This document shows positions 1-6,485 of a stretch of DNA of 7,277 nucleotides, piece after piece. The DNA comes from Collinsella sp. (GTDB taxonomy: Bacteria; Actinomycetota; Coriobacteriia; Coriobacteriales; Coriobacteriaceae), in the NCBI GenBank assembly GCA_019419405.1, contig DYAA01000037.1, positions 1 through 7,277 of the forward strand. Reading direction: 5' to 3'. The notes under the pieces are model-generated. The model did no database searches. It saw only the letters and a program-made list of their open reading frames with translations, and was not told where the DNA came from. Numbering within the stretch: the first letter of the stretch is position 1; each line of letters starts with the position of its first letter. The position numbers and the translations under genes are program-made.

Positions 1-293
1 AACTTGTCGCAGTCGCGCACGAAGCTCGCCTTCTCGGAAAAGAAGCCATAGCCGGGATGAATTGCCTTAGCTCCCGACTTTACGGCACAGGTGAGCACGG
101 CATCGTCGTTGAGGTAGCTCTCGGCAAGACGCGGGCCGCCGATGCAATACGCCTCGTCGGCAAGCTGCACGTGTAGCGCGTCCGCATCGGCCGTGGAATA
201 AACGGCGACGGTCTTGATGCCCATATCGCGGCACGCGCGGATAACACGGACCGCGACTTCGCCGCGGTTGGCGATGAGCACTTTGTCGAACAT
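1..293 (-). CDS. accC: Acetyl-CoA carboxylase biotin carboxylase subunit AccC (5' part; runs off left edge)
   Basis: AccC is the ATP-dependent biotin carboxylase that carboxylates the biotin on AccB as the first half-reaction of acetyl-CoA carboxylase. Only the first 97 codons are present. They translate to a typical N-terminal biotin carboxylase domain: MFDKVLIANRGEVAVRVIRA at the start, then YSTADADALHVQLADEAYCI, GGPRLAESYLN, and the conserved IHPGYGFFSEKASFV segment near residues 78-92. The ATP-grasp catalytic part lies outside the window. The ATG start is supported by the family N-terminus and by an AAGGA ribosome site (301-305) seven bases upstream that overlaps the fabZ stop, suggesting translational coupling. 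By analogy with related operons, accD and accA probably follow beyond the left edge; this is inference. The family call is very secure. Confidence 0.97.
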   Translation of the reverse strand, partial: MFDKVLIANRGEVAVRVIRACRDMGIKTVAVYSTADADALHVQLADEAYCIGGPRLAESYLNDDAVLTCAVKSGAKAIHPGYGFFSEKASFVRDCDK

Positions 294-303
294 GGAGCCT
301 TCC

Positions 304-726
304 TTAACTTTCGTGCATGAGTGCAAAAGACATATCGGCGCGGCAGCAAACCTCACCGTTGACGCTCGCAGTACCCGTCGCAAAGCGGAACGGCCCGCGC
401 GCACGCGTGATGGAGCACACTAGATCCACCGTGTCGCCCGGGCGCACCGGACGCTTAAAGCGCACCTTGTCCAGACTCGTGTAGAACGGCGTCGCGCCGC
501 GCGCCTCCTCATCGCCCATCAGCAGCACGCAGCAGTTCTGGGCGAGCATCTCGCACTGAATCACGCCGGGAACGACCGGGTTTCCCGGAAAATGTCCCTG
601 CAAAAAGTACTCGTCGCCTGTAATCGTGATCTTGCCGTGGGCCTCGTCGCCCACCAGCTCGGCTTCGTCGAGCAAAAGCATCGGCTCGCGATGCGGTAAC
701 AGCTTCTTGAGCTCTTCTTTGTTCAT
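304..726 (-). CDS. fabZ: 3-hydroxyacyl-ACP dehydratase FabZ
   Basis: FabZ is a hot-dog fold dehydratase that converts 3-hydroxyacyl-ACP to trans-2-enoyl-ACP in each elongation cycle. The 140-residue product has the family LPHREPMLLLD motif (residues 10-20, usually LPHRxPFLLVD) and the catalytic block GHFPGNPVVPG with His45. Glu59 in IQCEMLAQ sits 14 residues later, the same spacing as the His/Glu pair of E. coli FabZ. Glu rather than Asp at that position separates FabZ from FabA. I chose the ATG at 726 because AGGTGA (732-737) lies five bases upstream; an in-frame GTG at 735, directly after the accB stop, would add three residues. Whether this FabZ also isomerises double bonds, as enterococcal FabN does, cannot be read from the sequence. 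Confidence 0.96.
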   Translation of the reverse strand: MNKEELKKLLPHREPMLLLDEAELVGDEAHGKITITGDEYFLQGHFPGNPVVPGVIQCEMLAQNCCVLLMGDEEARGATPFYTSLDKVRFKRPVRPGDTVDLVCSITRARGPFRFATGTASVNGEVCCRADMSFALMHES

Positions 727-731
727 GGATA

Positions 732-737
732 TCACCT
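732..737 (-). promoter_or_regulatory. Ribosome binding site of fabZ overlapping the accB stop
   Basis: The minus strand reads AGGTGA, then TATCC, then ATG. The site overlaps the accB stop codon (736-738). Its spacing favours the ATG at 726 over the GTG at 735 that forms part of the site itself. Re-initiation by ribosomes finishing accB is likely. Confidence 0.6.
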
Positions 738-1209
738 ATCCGATCCTCATAAGGCAACTGCCGAACTCCACGAGGTCGCCGTCGGCCACGCAGATCTCGA
801 GCACCTCACCGTCTGCCTCGGCCGTCACCTCGTTGAGAACCTTCATGGCCTCGATGATGCAGAGGGTCTCGCCGGCCTTGACCTTGGAGCCCACGCGCAC
901 AAATGGCTCGTCGCCCGGCGCAGGGGCAGCATAGAAGACGCCCACCATGGGAGCAGTCACCTCGGTGCCCTTGGGCTCCGGCGCGGCGGCAGGTGTCTGC
1001 GTGGCGGGTTCCGGTGCGGCAGGCGCGACTGTGGGAGCTGCAACTTGAGCGGCCATGGCGCTCGGCATAGGCATGGGCACGGCAACCGGCTGCGCCACAC
1101 TCGCGCGCTCGAGTTCGACCGCGGTGCCATCGGGCTCCTCAACGCGTACGCGCGTGAGGCCGCGGTCCTCCATCACATCGGCTATCTCGGCAAGTCTTTT
1201 GGAATCCAT
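736..1209 (-). CDS. accB: Biotin carboxyl carrier protein of acetyl-CoA carboxylase (BCCP)
   Basis: AccB carries the biotin that shuttles carboxylate between AccC and the carboxyltransferase. The 157-residue protein has an N-terminal region (1-35), then an Ala/Pro-rich flexible linker (about 36-80), and a C-terminal biotinyl domain (about 83-157). The biotin site is IIEAMKVLNEVTAE, with Lys123 the predicted acceptor; Val follows the lysine where Met is most common. The segment FYAAPAPGDEPFVRVG (92-107) fits the protruding thumb seen in acetyl-CoA carboxylase BCCPs and argues against another biotin-carrier family. A GAGGAG ribosome site inside the last fabF codons supports the ATG start. BirA, encoded divergently at the far end of the operon, is the expected modifying enzyme. 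Confidence 0.97.
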   Translation of the reverse strand: MDSKRLAEIADVMEDRGLTRVRVEEPDGTAVELERASVAQPVAVPMPMPSAMAAQVAAPTVAPAAPEPATQTPAAAPEPKGTEVTAPMVGVFYAAPAPGDEPFVRVGSKVKAGETLCIIEAMKVLNEVTAEADGEVLEICVADGDLVEFGSCLMRIG

Positions 1210-1212
1210 GCT

Positions 1213-2460
1213 CTAGCTCCTCGTATATCTACGCAGCGCGATGGCGGCGTTGTGCCCGCCAAAGCCCAGGTTGGTCGAAAGCGCCCAGGTAAGGTCGGCG
1301 CGAACCGCGCGATTGGGCGTGTAATCAAGATCGCAGGCGGGATCGGGCGTGTGGTAGTTAATGGTCGGGGGCACCACGCCCTGCTCGAGCGCCATGGCAC
1401 AGGCCATGACCTCGATGGCACCCGTAGCACCGATCATGTGGCCGGTCATCGACTTGGTCGAAGAGACGTGCGCCGCGCGCGCCGCGTCCTCGCCGAGCGC
1501 ACGCTTGATGCCCGCCGTCTCGGACGAATCGTTGAGTTTAGTCGAGGTACCGTGGGCGTTGATGTAGAGGCCCTCGGAAGGCTTGACGTCGCCCTCGGCC
1601 ACCGCCAGCGATATCGCACGGGCAATGCCGGCAGCCTCGGGATCGGGGCTCGTGATGTGATAGGCATCATCGGTGTTGCCGTAGCCCACGACCTCGGCAT
1701 AAATGTGCGCCCCGCGCGCCTGCGCATGCTCCATGCTCTCGAGTACGAGCACGCAGGCGCCCTCGCCCATCACAAAGCCGTCGCGATTCGCATCGAACGG
1801 ACGGCATGCCGTCGACGGGTCAGGATTAGCGGTGAGCGCACGGCAGGACGTAAAGCCCGCAACGGCATCGGGGATGATGGCCGCCTCGGCACCGCCGGCG
1901 AGAATCGCATCAGCATAGCCGTGTTTGATGGCGCGGAACGCCTCGCCCACCGCATGGGCCGAGGTCGCGCAAGCAGTCACGACGGGCAGGGTCGGTCCCT
2001 TTGCCTTGTGACGGATCGCGATATTGCCCGAAGCCATATTGGGGATCATCATCGCAATCATGTATGGCGATGCGCGGCGGGGCCCACGATCGGCGATCGT
2101 GTGGACGTTGTCGACGAGCGTCTGCATGCCGCCCACGCCTGAACCCACGTAGACGCCCAGGCGCTCGCGATCGATGGCGCCTTCGACATCAAAGCCCGCA
2201 TCGTGCATGGCCTCGTCCGACGCCGCCAGTGCAAACTGAACGCAGGGGTCCAGGTGCTTGGCATCGTGCTTGCCAAAGTAGTCGTTGCCGTCAAAGCCCT
2301 TGACCTCGGCCGCCACCTTGACGGCAAACGCATCCGTATCAAAGTGCGTAATCGGGCCGATGCCACAGGTCCCGGCGCACATGGCCGCCCAGGTGGCAAG
2401 CGCGGTGTTGCCGAGCGGCGATACGGCACCGATGCCGGTGATTGCAACTCTCTGTTCCAT
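1213..2460 (-). CDS. fabF: 3-oxoacyl-ACP synthase II FabF (elongating condensing enzyme)
   Basis: FabF condenses malonyl-ACP with a growing acyl-ACP by decarboxylative Claisen condensation. The 415-residue product is close to E. coli FabF in length and has the Cys-His-His triad of elongating enzymes: Cys164 in VVTACATSAHAVGEA, His303 in INAHGTSTKLND, and His341 in STKSMTGHMIGATGA, with Lys336 just before. The C-terminal glycine loop NLGFGGHNAAIAL is also present. The His-His arrangement distinguishes it from FabH. The start is ATG at 2460, giving MEQRVAITGIG, because GAGGAG lies six bases upstream. An adjacent ATG at 2463 has only three bases of spacing. A further in-frame ATG at 2478 lacks a good ribosome site and would add a non-conserved stretch. 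A gap of 39 bp separates it from fabG. Confidence 0.97.
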   Translation of the reverse strand: MEQRVAITGIGAVSPLGNTALATWAAMCAGTCGIGPITHFDTDAFAVKVAAEVKGFDGNDYFGKHDAKHLDPCVQFALAASDEAMHDAGFDVEGAIDRERLGVYVGSGVGGMQTLVDNVHTIADRGPRRASPYMIAMMIPNMASGNIAIRHKAKGPTLPVVTACATSAHAVGEAFRAIKHGYADAILAGGAEAAIIPDAVAGFTSCRALTANPDPSTACRPFDANRDGFVMGEGACVLVLESMEHAQARGAHIYAEVVGYGNTDDAYHITSPDPEAAGIARAISLAVAEGDVKPSEGLYINAHGTSTKLNDSSETAGIKRALGEDAARAAHVSSTKSMTGHMIGATGAIEVMACAMALEQGVVPPTINYHTPDPACDLDYTPNRAVRADLTWALSTNLGFGGHNAAIALRRYTRS

Positions 2461-2466
2461 CATGCT

Positions 2467-2472
2467 CTCCTC
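2467..2472 (-). promoter_or_regulatory. Ribosome binding site deciding the fabF start
   Basis: GAGGAG on the minus strand precedes two adjacent ATG codons. The spacing is six bases to the ATG at 2460 and three to the ATG at 2463, so the former is preferred. The ATG at 2478 lies upstream of this site. Confidence 0.65.
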
Positions 2473-2499
2473 ATCCAAGCCATTCTTCGGCCCTGGTTT

Positions 2500-3273
2500 C
2501 TACATCGCCATTCCGCCGTCGACGCGCACGACCTCACCCGTAATGTAGGCAGCCGCATCACTCGCCAAAAAGCGCACCACGCCGGCCACTTCCTCGGGGC
2601 GCGCCATGCGCTTCAGGGGAATCTGCTCCTCGGTTGCCACACGCACCTTCTCCGAGAGCTTTGCCGTCATATCGGTCTCGACAAACCCAGGAGCGACCGC
2701 GTTCACTCGTACGCCGCGGGGCGCAAGCTCGCGCGCCACCGCCTTGGTCAGGCCGATGACGCCCGCCTTGGAGGCAGCATAGTTGGCCTGCCCGGCATTG
2801 CCCATCAGGCCCACAACCGAGCTCATGTTGATGACGCAACCGCCGCGCTGGCGCATAAAGGTCTTGGTGAGCGCACGCGTCGTGTTAAACGTTCCTTTAA
2901 GATTGACATCGAGCACGCGATCGAAGGCGTCATCGCCCATACGCATGAGCAGGCCATCGCGGGTGATGCCAGCGTTGTTGACAAGCGCCCAAATGGAGCC
3001 AAAGTCGTTGAGGACCGTCTCCACGCACGCGTTGACGGCATCGGGGTCGGCCACGTCACATTGATATGCACGCGCCGTGGCGCCAGCCGCCTCACAGGCT
3101 TCGCACGTCTCGCGTGCCGCATCGACGCTGCCGGCATAGACGACGGCGATATCGTAGCCATCCTCCGCCAGGCCCACGGCACAAGCGCGGCCGATACCAC
3201 GCGAGCCGCCCGTGACCAGCGCCACGCGACGCGAGTCGTTGCGCTCGAGCGCGCCGTTGTTCAAGTTGCCCAT
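2500..3273 (-). CDS. fabG: 3-oxoacyl-ACP reductase FabG
   Basis: FabG is the NADPH-dependent short-chain dehydrogenase that reduces 3-oxoacyl-ACP to 3-hydroxyacyl-ACP. The 257-residue protein shows the classical family motifs in order: TGGSRGIG cofactor loop (21-28), CDVAD (72-76), NNAG (99-102), Asn124 in DVNLKGTF, Ser152 in MSSVVGLMGN, and Tyr165/Lys169 in NYAASKAG. The APGFVETDM segment (195-202) and the C-terminal VDGGMAM also match. The SSVVGLMGNAGQANYAASKAG region is characteristic of true FabG rather than a general dehydrogenase. The N-terminus is about ten residues longer than usual (MGNLNNGALERNDSRRVALV), but AAAGGA about six bases upstream supports this ATG. Position between fabD and fabF fits the assignment. 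Confidence 0.97.
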   Translation of the reverse strand: MGNLNNGALERNDSRRVALVTGGSRGIGRACAVGLAEDGYDIAVVYAGSVDAARETCEACEAAGATARAYQCDVADPDAVNACVETVLNDFGSIWALVNNAGITRDGLLMRMGDDAFDRVLDVNLKGTFNTTRALTKTFMRQRGGCVINMSSVVGLMGNAGQANYAASKAGVIGLTKAVARELAPRGVRVNAVAPGFVETDMTAKLSEKVRVATEEQIPLKRMARPEEVAGVVRFLASDAAAYITGEVVRVDGGMAM

Positions 3274-3303
3274 GTCATTCCTTTCGGGTTACAGCCCTGT
3301 GGG

Positions 3304-4230
3304 CTATGCGAGCTCGCCGGCAATAGCTGCGACCTGTTCGGCCGTTTCGCACGAATACACGCGAACGTCGCTCAGCGTACGCTTGACCAGGCCCGACAGC
3401 GTTTTGCCAGGACCGACCTCAATAAACGTGTCGATGCCCTGATCCTGCAGAGTATGCAGCGTGTCGGCCCAGCGAACGGCATGACTCACCTGGTTGGCCA
3501 AGACATCCGATGCCGCTCGCGGGTCCGCCGGATAGGGCGCCGCCGTCATGTTTGCCATGACCGGAATCAGCAGCGGAGACGGCGCGTGGCCGTCTTGGAT
3601 ATACGTCGCCAGCCCCTCAGTCGCCTCGGCCATATAGGGGCTATGAAATGCACCCGACACCGCGACTTTCATAGCGCGGCCGCCAGCCTCTTTTACTAGG
3701 ACGTCGAGCTCCTGCAGCGCCTCAGGCGCTCCGGCAACAACCGTCTGCTGCGGACTGTTGTAGTTGACTGGCCAGCAGTCCTCGCCGGCCTGTTTTGCCA
3801 GGCCCTCGACTTGCACCGCATCGAGCTTGATGACGGCGCGCATGCCGCCCGGATGGCGCTCGGCAGCCGTGGCCATCAATGCCGCGCGCTCACACACGAG
3901 CTCAAAACCCGCTCGCGTATCGAATGCCCCCGCGAAGGTGAGCGCTGCGACCTCGCCCAGCGAGAATCCCGCACAGGCGGCAGGTACCACGCCGCGCTCA
4001 CGCAGAGCGGCAGCCGCTGCCAGATCGTGAACGAACACGCACGGCTGCGTGTTCTCGGTCTGCGAGAGTTCCTCCTTGGAGGCGCTTCGGCACTGCTCAC
4101 TGGTCCCCGGGCGCACCTCGTCGGCAATGGCGAACACCTCGGCGGCCGCCGGCGATGCCTCGATCAGGTCGACGCCCATCGCGGGGTGCTGGGCGCCCTG
4201 GCCGGCAAACAGAAACGCTACGCCACCCAT
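3304..4230 (-). CDS. fabD: Malonyl-CoA:ACP transacylase FabD
   Basis: FabD transfers malonyl from CoA to the ACP phosphopantetheine through a Ser-malonyl intermediate. With the ATG start the protein has 308 residues, typical for the family. Motifs seen: FLFAGQGAQ near the start with oxyanion-hole Gln11, the nucleophile elbow GFSLGE with Ser90, Arg115 in ERAALM (binds the malonyl carboxylate), and His196 in SGAFHSPYM. FIEVGPGKTL near the C-terminus is also typical. The residue before the nucleophile is Phe, where His or Leu is usual. The start lies inside the last codons of fabK, a 13-base overlap. A GTG at 4236 is also in frame but only three bases from the GAAGGG ribosome-site-like sequence, whereas the ATG is nine bases away and gives the family N-terminus. 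Confidence 0.96.
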   Translation of the reverse strand: MGGVAFLFAGQGAQHPAMGVDLIEASPAAAEVFAIADEVRPGTSEQCRSASKEELSQTENTQPCVFVHDLAAAAALRERGVVPAACAGFSLGEVAALTFAGAFDTRAGFELVCERAALMATAAERHPGGMRAVIKLDAVQVEGLAKQAGEDCWPVNYNSPQQTVVAGAPEALQELDVLVKEAGGRAMKVAVSGAFHSPYMAEATEGLATYIQDGHAPSPLLIPVMANMTAAPYPADPRAASDVLANQVSHAVRWADTLHTLQDQGIDTFIEVGPGKTLSGLVKRTLSDVRVYSCETAEQVAAIAGELA

Positions 4231-5162
4231 GCGCACGCACCCTTCAGGACGCGCTCGGCGCCATCGACCAGGTCGTCAACGATTTCACGTGCACTTTGGC
4301 GTTCGTTGACCATGCCGGCAATCTGTCCGCACAAATACGAACCCTCTTCGTAATTTCCGTCCTTTGCGGCCTTGCGAAGGGCGCCCGTGCCCATGGCCCC
4401 GAGCTCCTCGACGCTTACGCCCGCCGCCTCGCTCTTGGCGTAGGCGTTGGTGAAGGGGCTCTTGAGGGCACGCACCGGGTGTCCCGTCGAGCGGCCGGTC
4501 GCACGCGTCGAGGTGTCGTTGGCCTTCAGGACCATCTCCTTGTACTGCTCCGATACGGTGCACTCATCTGCGATCAGAAAGCGCGTACCCACCTGCACGC
4601 CGGCGGCGCCCAGCATAAAGGCGGCCGCCACGCCGCGGCCATCGGCGATACCGCCAGCCGCAACCACGGGAATATCGACCGCATCGACAACCTGCGGCAC
4701 CAGTGCCATCGTCGAGGTCTCGCCAATATGGCCGCCTGATTCGGTACCCTCGGCAACCACGGCAGTGGCTCCACGACGCGCCACGAGGCGCGCCAGCGCC
4801 ACCGAGGCAACGACCGGGATGACCTTGATGCCCGCCTCGTTCCACGCCTTCATGTACTTGGTGGGATTGCCGGCACCCGTCACGACGACCGGTACCCGCT
4901 CGTCAATCACGACCCGCGCGACCTCGTCGGCAAACGGGCTCATGAGCATGACGTTGACGCCAAAGGGCTTATCCGTCCTGGCGCGCAGCTCATGAATCTG
5001 GTCGCGCAGCCAGTTGGCGTCGGCGTTCATGGCCGCGATAATCCCTAAGCCGCCCGCCTCGGACACTGCGGACGCCAGCGAGGCGTCGGCGATCCAGGCC
5101 ATACCGCCCTGGAACACGGGCTTTTCGATGCCGAGCAGATCGCAGAGAGGAGTCTTGAGCAT
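4218..5162 (-). CDS. fabK: Enoyl-ACP reductase II FabK (FMN-dependent)
   Basis: FabK is the flavoprotein enoyl-ACP reductase used instead of FabI by streptococci and many anaerobes; it reduces trans-2-enoyl-ACP. The 314-residue TIM-barrel protein of the nitronate monooxygenase-like superfamily shows PVFQGGMAWIAD (15-26), AGGLGIIAA (36-44), and GVNVMLMSPFADE (68-80). EGTESGGHIGE (138-148) carries His145, matching the catalytic histidine of pneumococcal FabK. The phosphate-binding AAGGIADGRGVAAAFMLGA follows (168-186), with GVQVGTRFL after it, and YLCGQIAGMV lies near the C-terminus. Nitronate monooxygenases share the fold, but placement between acpP and fabD makes FabK the clear choice. The stop of acpP is two bases upstream and GGAG in the last acpP codons is the ribosome site, so the two genes are probably translationally coupled. 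Confidence 0.95.
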   Translation of the reverse strand: MLKTPLCDLLGIEKPVFQGGMAWIADASLASAVSEAGGLGIIAAMNADANWLRDQIHELRARTDKPFGVNVMLMSPFADEVARVVIDERVPVVVTGAGNPTKYMKAWNEAGIKVIPVVASVALARLVARRGATAVVAEGTESGGHIGETSTMALVPQVVDAVDIPVVAAGGIADGRGVAAAFMLGAAGVQVGTRFLIADECTVSEQYKEMVLKANDTSTRATGRSTGHPVRALKSPFTNAYAKSEAAGVSVEELGAMGTGALRKAAKDGNYEEGSYLCGQIAGMVNERQSAREIVDDLVDGAERVLKGACAWVA

Positions 5163-5164
5163 CT

Positions 5165-5401
5165 CTACTTCTCCAATGCCGCCTCGACCGTATCGGCGAA
5201 CTCGCCGACCGTCTTGGGGTTCTCCTCGGTATCGAGCTGGATGCCAAACTCGTCCTCAACGGCGACGAGGATCTCGACGGTGCCCAGACTGTCGAGACCA
5301 ATCTCCTCGAGCGTGGACTCGGGCTTCATCTCGACATCGTCAAGACCGGCGGTCTCGCGGATAACATCGCAAACGCGCTCGAAGGTCTTCTGATCTGCCA
5401 T
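5165..5401 (-). CDS. acpP: Acyl carrier protein
   Basis: AcpP holds all FAS II intermediates on a phosphopantetheine arm. The 78-residue acidic helical protein has the GLDSLGTVEIL signature, with Ser38 as the predicted phosphopantetheine attachment site. The family N-terminal helix (FERVCDVIRETAGLD) and C-terminal VGEFADTVEAALEK are also present. Its length is normal for the family. A strong AAAGGAG ribosome site (5409-5415) lies seven bases before the ATG. The gene follows a 52-bp spacer, the longest inside the operon, which might allow separate expression of a protein needed in large amounts. The holo-ACP synthase that would activate it is not in this window. Confidence 0.97.
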   Translation of the reverse strand: MADQKTFERVCDVIRETAGLDDVEMKPESTLEEIGLDSLGTVEILVAVEDEFGIQLDTEENPKTVGEFADTVEAALEK

Positions 5402-5453
5402 GGTAGTTCTCCTTTGTTTGTGCCCTAGGGGCGTTTTTATTTCCTATGTGCGA
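5402..5453 (-). promoter_or_regulatory. fabH-acpP spacer with a weak promoter-like pair and a short hairpin
   Basis: On the minus strand TTGGAA (5463-5458), inside the fabH end, is followed 17-18 bases later by the A-rich ATAAAAA (5440-5434), a possible weak promoter for acpP. A 4-bp stem, GCCC/GGGC (5422-5432, centred on the palindrome CCCTAGGG), lies just before the acpP ribosome site. Both are weak signals seen in sequence only. Confidence 0.25.
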
Positions 5454-6413
5454 CTACTTCCAACGAAGTAGATAGCCACCTATATCCAGACCGGCGCCAA
5501 ATCCAACGAGGGTGATGGTGTCGCCCGTGTGAAGTGCACCGGCGTTTGCCAGCCGGTCGAGGGCAAGCGGAATGCATGCGCTCGAAATGTTGCCGGTCTC
5601 GCGCAGCGTTCGAACCACGCGCTTGTCTGGCACACCGAGGCGCTTGACCGCCTGACTCAGGATTCGTTCGTTAGCCTGATGGAATACAAAATGGTCGATG
5701 TCCTCGACCGAAATGCCCGCATCGCTCGCAAGCTTATGGACCGTGTCGCAAATCGCGTTGACGCCGAACTTGAACACGCGGCGGCCATTCATGGACAGCA
5801 CGCTCTCGCTATCTGCGGAGGCCTTAAACGGCGAGGTGCCGACCAGACCGGGAACGCACAACGTCTCGACGTCGGGCGCCGTCGAAAGCTCAACGGCAAG
5901 GGGGCTGTCTCCCCCAGCCTCAATCACCGCGGCGCCTGCCCCATCGCCAAAGAGCACACAGGTGGCGCGGTCGGTCCAGTCGAGCGCGCGCGTCATCTGC
6001 TCGGCGGCAACGACAAGCACATGCTTGGCTCGTCCTCGGGCGATATAGCCCTCGGCAACATCGAGCGCAAATACGAAGCCGGCGCAGGCAGCCGAGACAT
6101 CGAAGGCAGGGCACGTCGCGCCCAGTCGCTCAGCAACGGCACACGCCTCGGCGGGAACAAGGTGGTCACCCGTCGTCGTCGAGCAGACGATCAGATCCAA
6201 CTGGCTCGCGTCGATTCCGGACACCTGAAGTGCCCGCTCGCTCGCCGCTACGGCAAGGTCGTCAAGTGACTCGGTGGTGCAGACGTGGCGACTCTTAATA
6301 CCTGTGCGGGTAAAAATCCACTCATCCGAGGTATCGAGGAACTCGGACAGCTCGTCATTGGAAACACTGCGCTTAGGAAGCGCCGAGCCTGTTCCAAGAA
6401 TCGTGAAACCCAT
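5454..6413 (-). CDS. fabH: 3-oxoacyl-ACP synthase III FabH (initiating condensing enzyme)
   Basis: FabH condenses an acyl-CoA starter with malonyl-ACP to begin fatty acid chains. The 319-residue product has the Cys-His-Asn triad of KAS III enzymes: Cys110 in DVSAACAGFVFALD, His245 in FVFHQANERIL, and Asn275 in TGNISSACIPLAL. These lie within two residues of the E. coli positions. FTRTGIKSRH (34-43), LFGDGAGAAV (154-163) and the C-terminal LVGFGAGLDIGGYLLRW also match. The start at 6413 gives MGFTILGTGSALPKR, the family N-terminus, and is preceded by a very strong AAAGGAGG site. The frame stays open upstream to 6560, but that extension crosses the control region and has no family resemblance. 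It is the first gene of the operon. Starter preference (acetyl or branched) cannot be judged here. Confidence 0.97.
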   Translation of the reverse strand: MGFTILGTGSALPKRSVSNDELSEFLDTSDEWIFTRTGIKSRHVCTTESLDDLAVAASERALQVSGIDASQLDLIVCSTTTGDHLVPAEACAVAERLGATCPAFDVSAACAGFVFALDVAEGYIARGRAKHVLVVAAEQMTRALDWTDRATCVLFGDGAGAAVIEAGGDSPLAVELSTAPDVETLCVPGLVGTSPFKASADSESVLSMNGRRVFKFGVNAICDTVHKLASDAGISVEDIDHFVFHQANERILSQAVKRLGVPDKRVVRTLRETGNISSACIPLALDRLANAGALHTGDTITLVGFGAGLDIGGYLLRWK

Positions 6414-6419
6414 CACTAA

Positions 6420-6427
6420 CCTCCTTT
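6420..6427 (-). promoter_or_regulatory. Strong ribosome binding site deciding the fabH start
   Basis: AAAGGAGG on the minus strand lies six bases before the ATG at 6413. It is one of the strongest ribosome sites in the operon and rules against the longer open frame that starts at 6560. Confidence 0.8.
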
Positions 6428-6430
6428 GAG

Positions 6431-6448
6431 TTGTTGACGTATTTACAT
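6431..6448. promoter_or_regulatory. Operator-like site A (proximal to fabH)
   Basis: TTGTTGACGTATTTACAT matches site B at 15 of 18 positions, in the same orientation, with starts 48 bp apart. It lies just upstream of the fabH ribosome site, so it is probably within or near the transcribed leader. It is only partly symmetrical. The binding protein is unknown. Confidence 0.45.
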
Positions 6449-6458
6449 CGACCAAGAG

Positions 6459-6485
6459 AGGATAGCGCATTTCACTCGTTGTTAA
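6459..6485 (-). promoter_or_regulatory. Candidate promoter of the fab operon
   Basis: On the minus strand TTAACA (6485-6480, one mismatch to TTGACA) is followed 15 bases later by TATCCT (6464-6459). The hexamers are reasonable but the spacing is short; other weaker pairings exist. If correct, transcription begins about 40 bases before the fabH start. Site B would then cover the -35 element and site A would lie just downstream of the start, an arrangement suited to repression. Confidence 0.3.

Noticed and set aside
1045..2142. A 365-codon plus-strand open frame opposite fabF and accB
   Set aside because: It is antisense to clearly conserved genes, its Arg/His/Gly-rich product resembles no family I know, and long antisense frames are common in GC-rich DNA.
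2203..3699. A 498-codon plus-strand open frame opposite fabF, fabG and fabD
   Set aside because: It spans three real minus-strand genes, has no ribosome site or recognisable domain, and follows their codon periodicity.
5422..5440. Terminator-like hairpin GCCC-TAG-GGGC followed by GTTTTTAT on the plus strand
   Set aside because: The stem is only 4 bp and no plus-strand gene lies upstream; on the operon strand the T-run is on the wrong side, so it should not terminate the operon transcript.
5529..6269. A 246-codon plus-strand open frame opposite fabH
   Set aside because: It is the complement shadow of fabH, with low-complexity Arg/Ala/Gly composition and no ribosome site.
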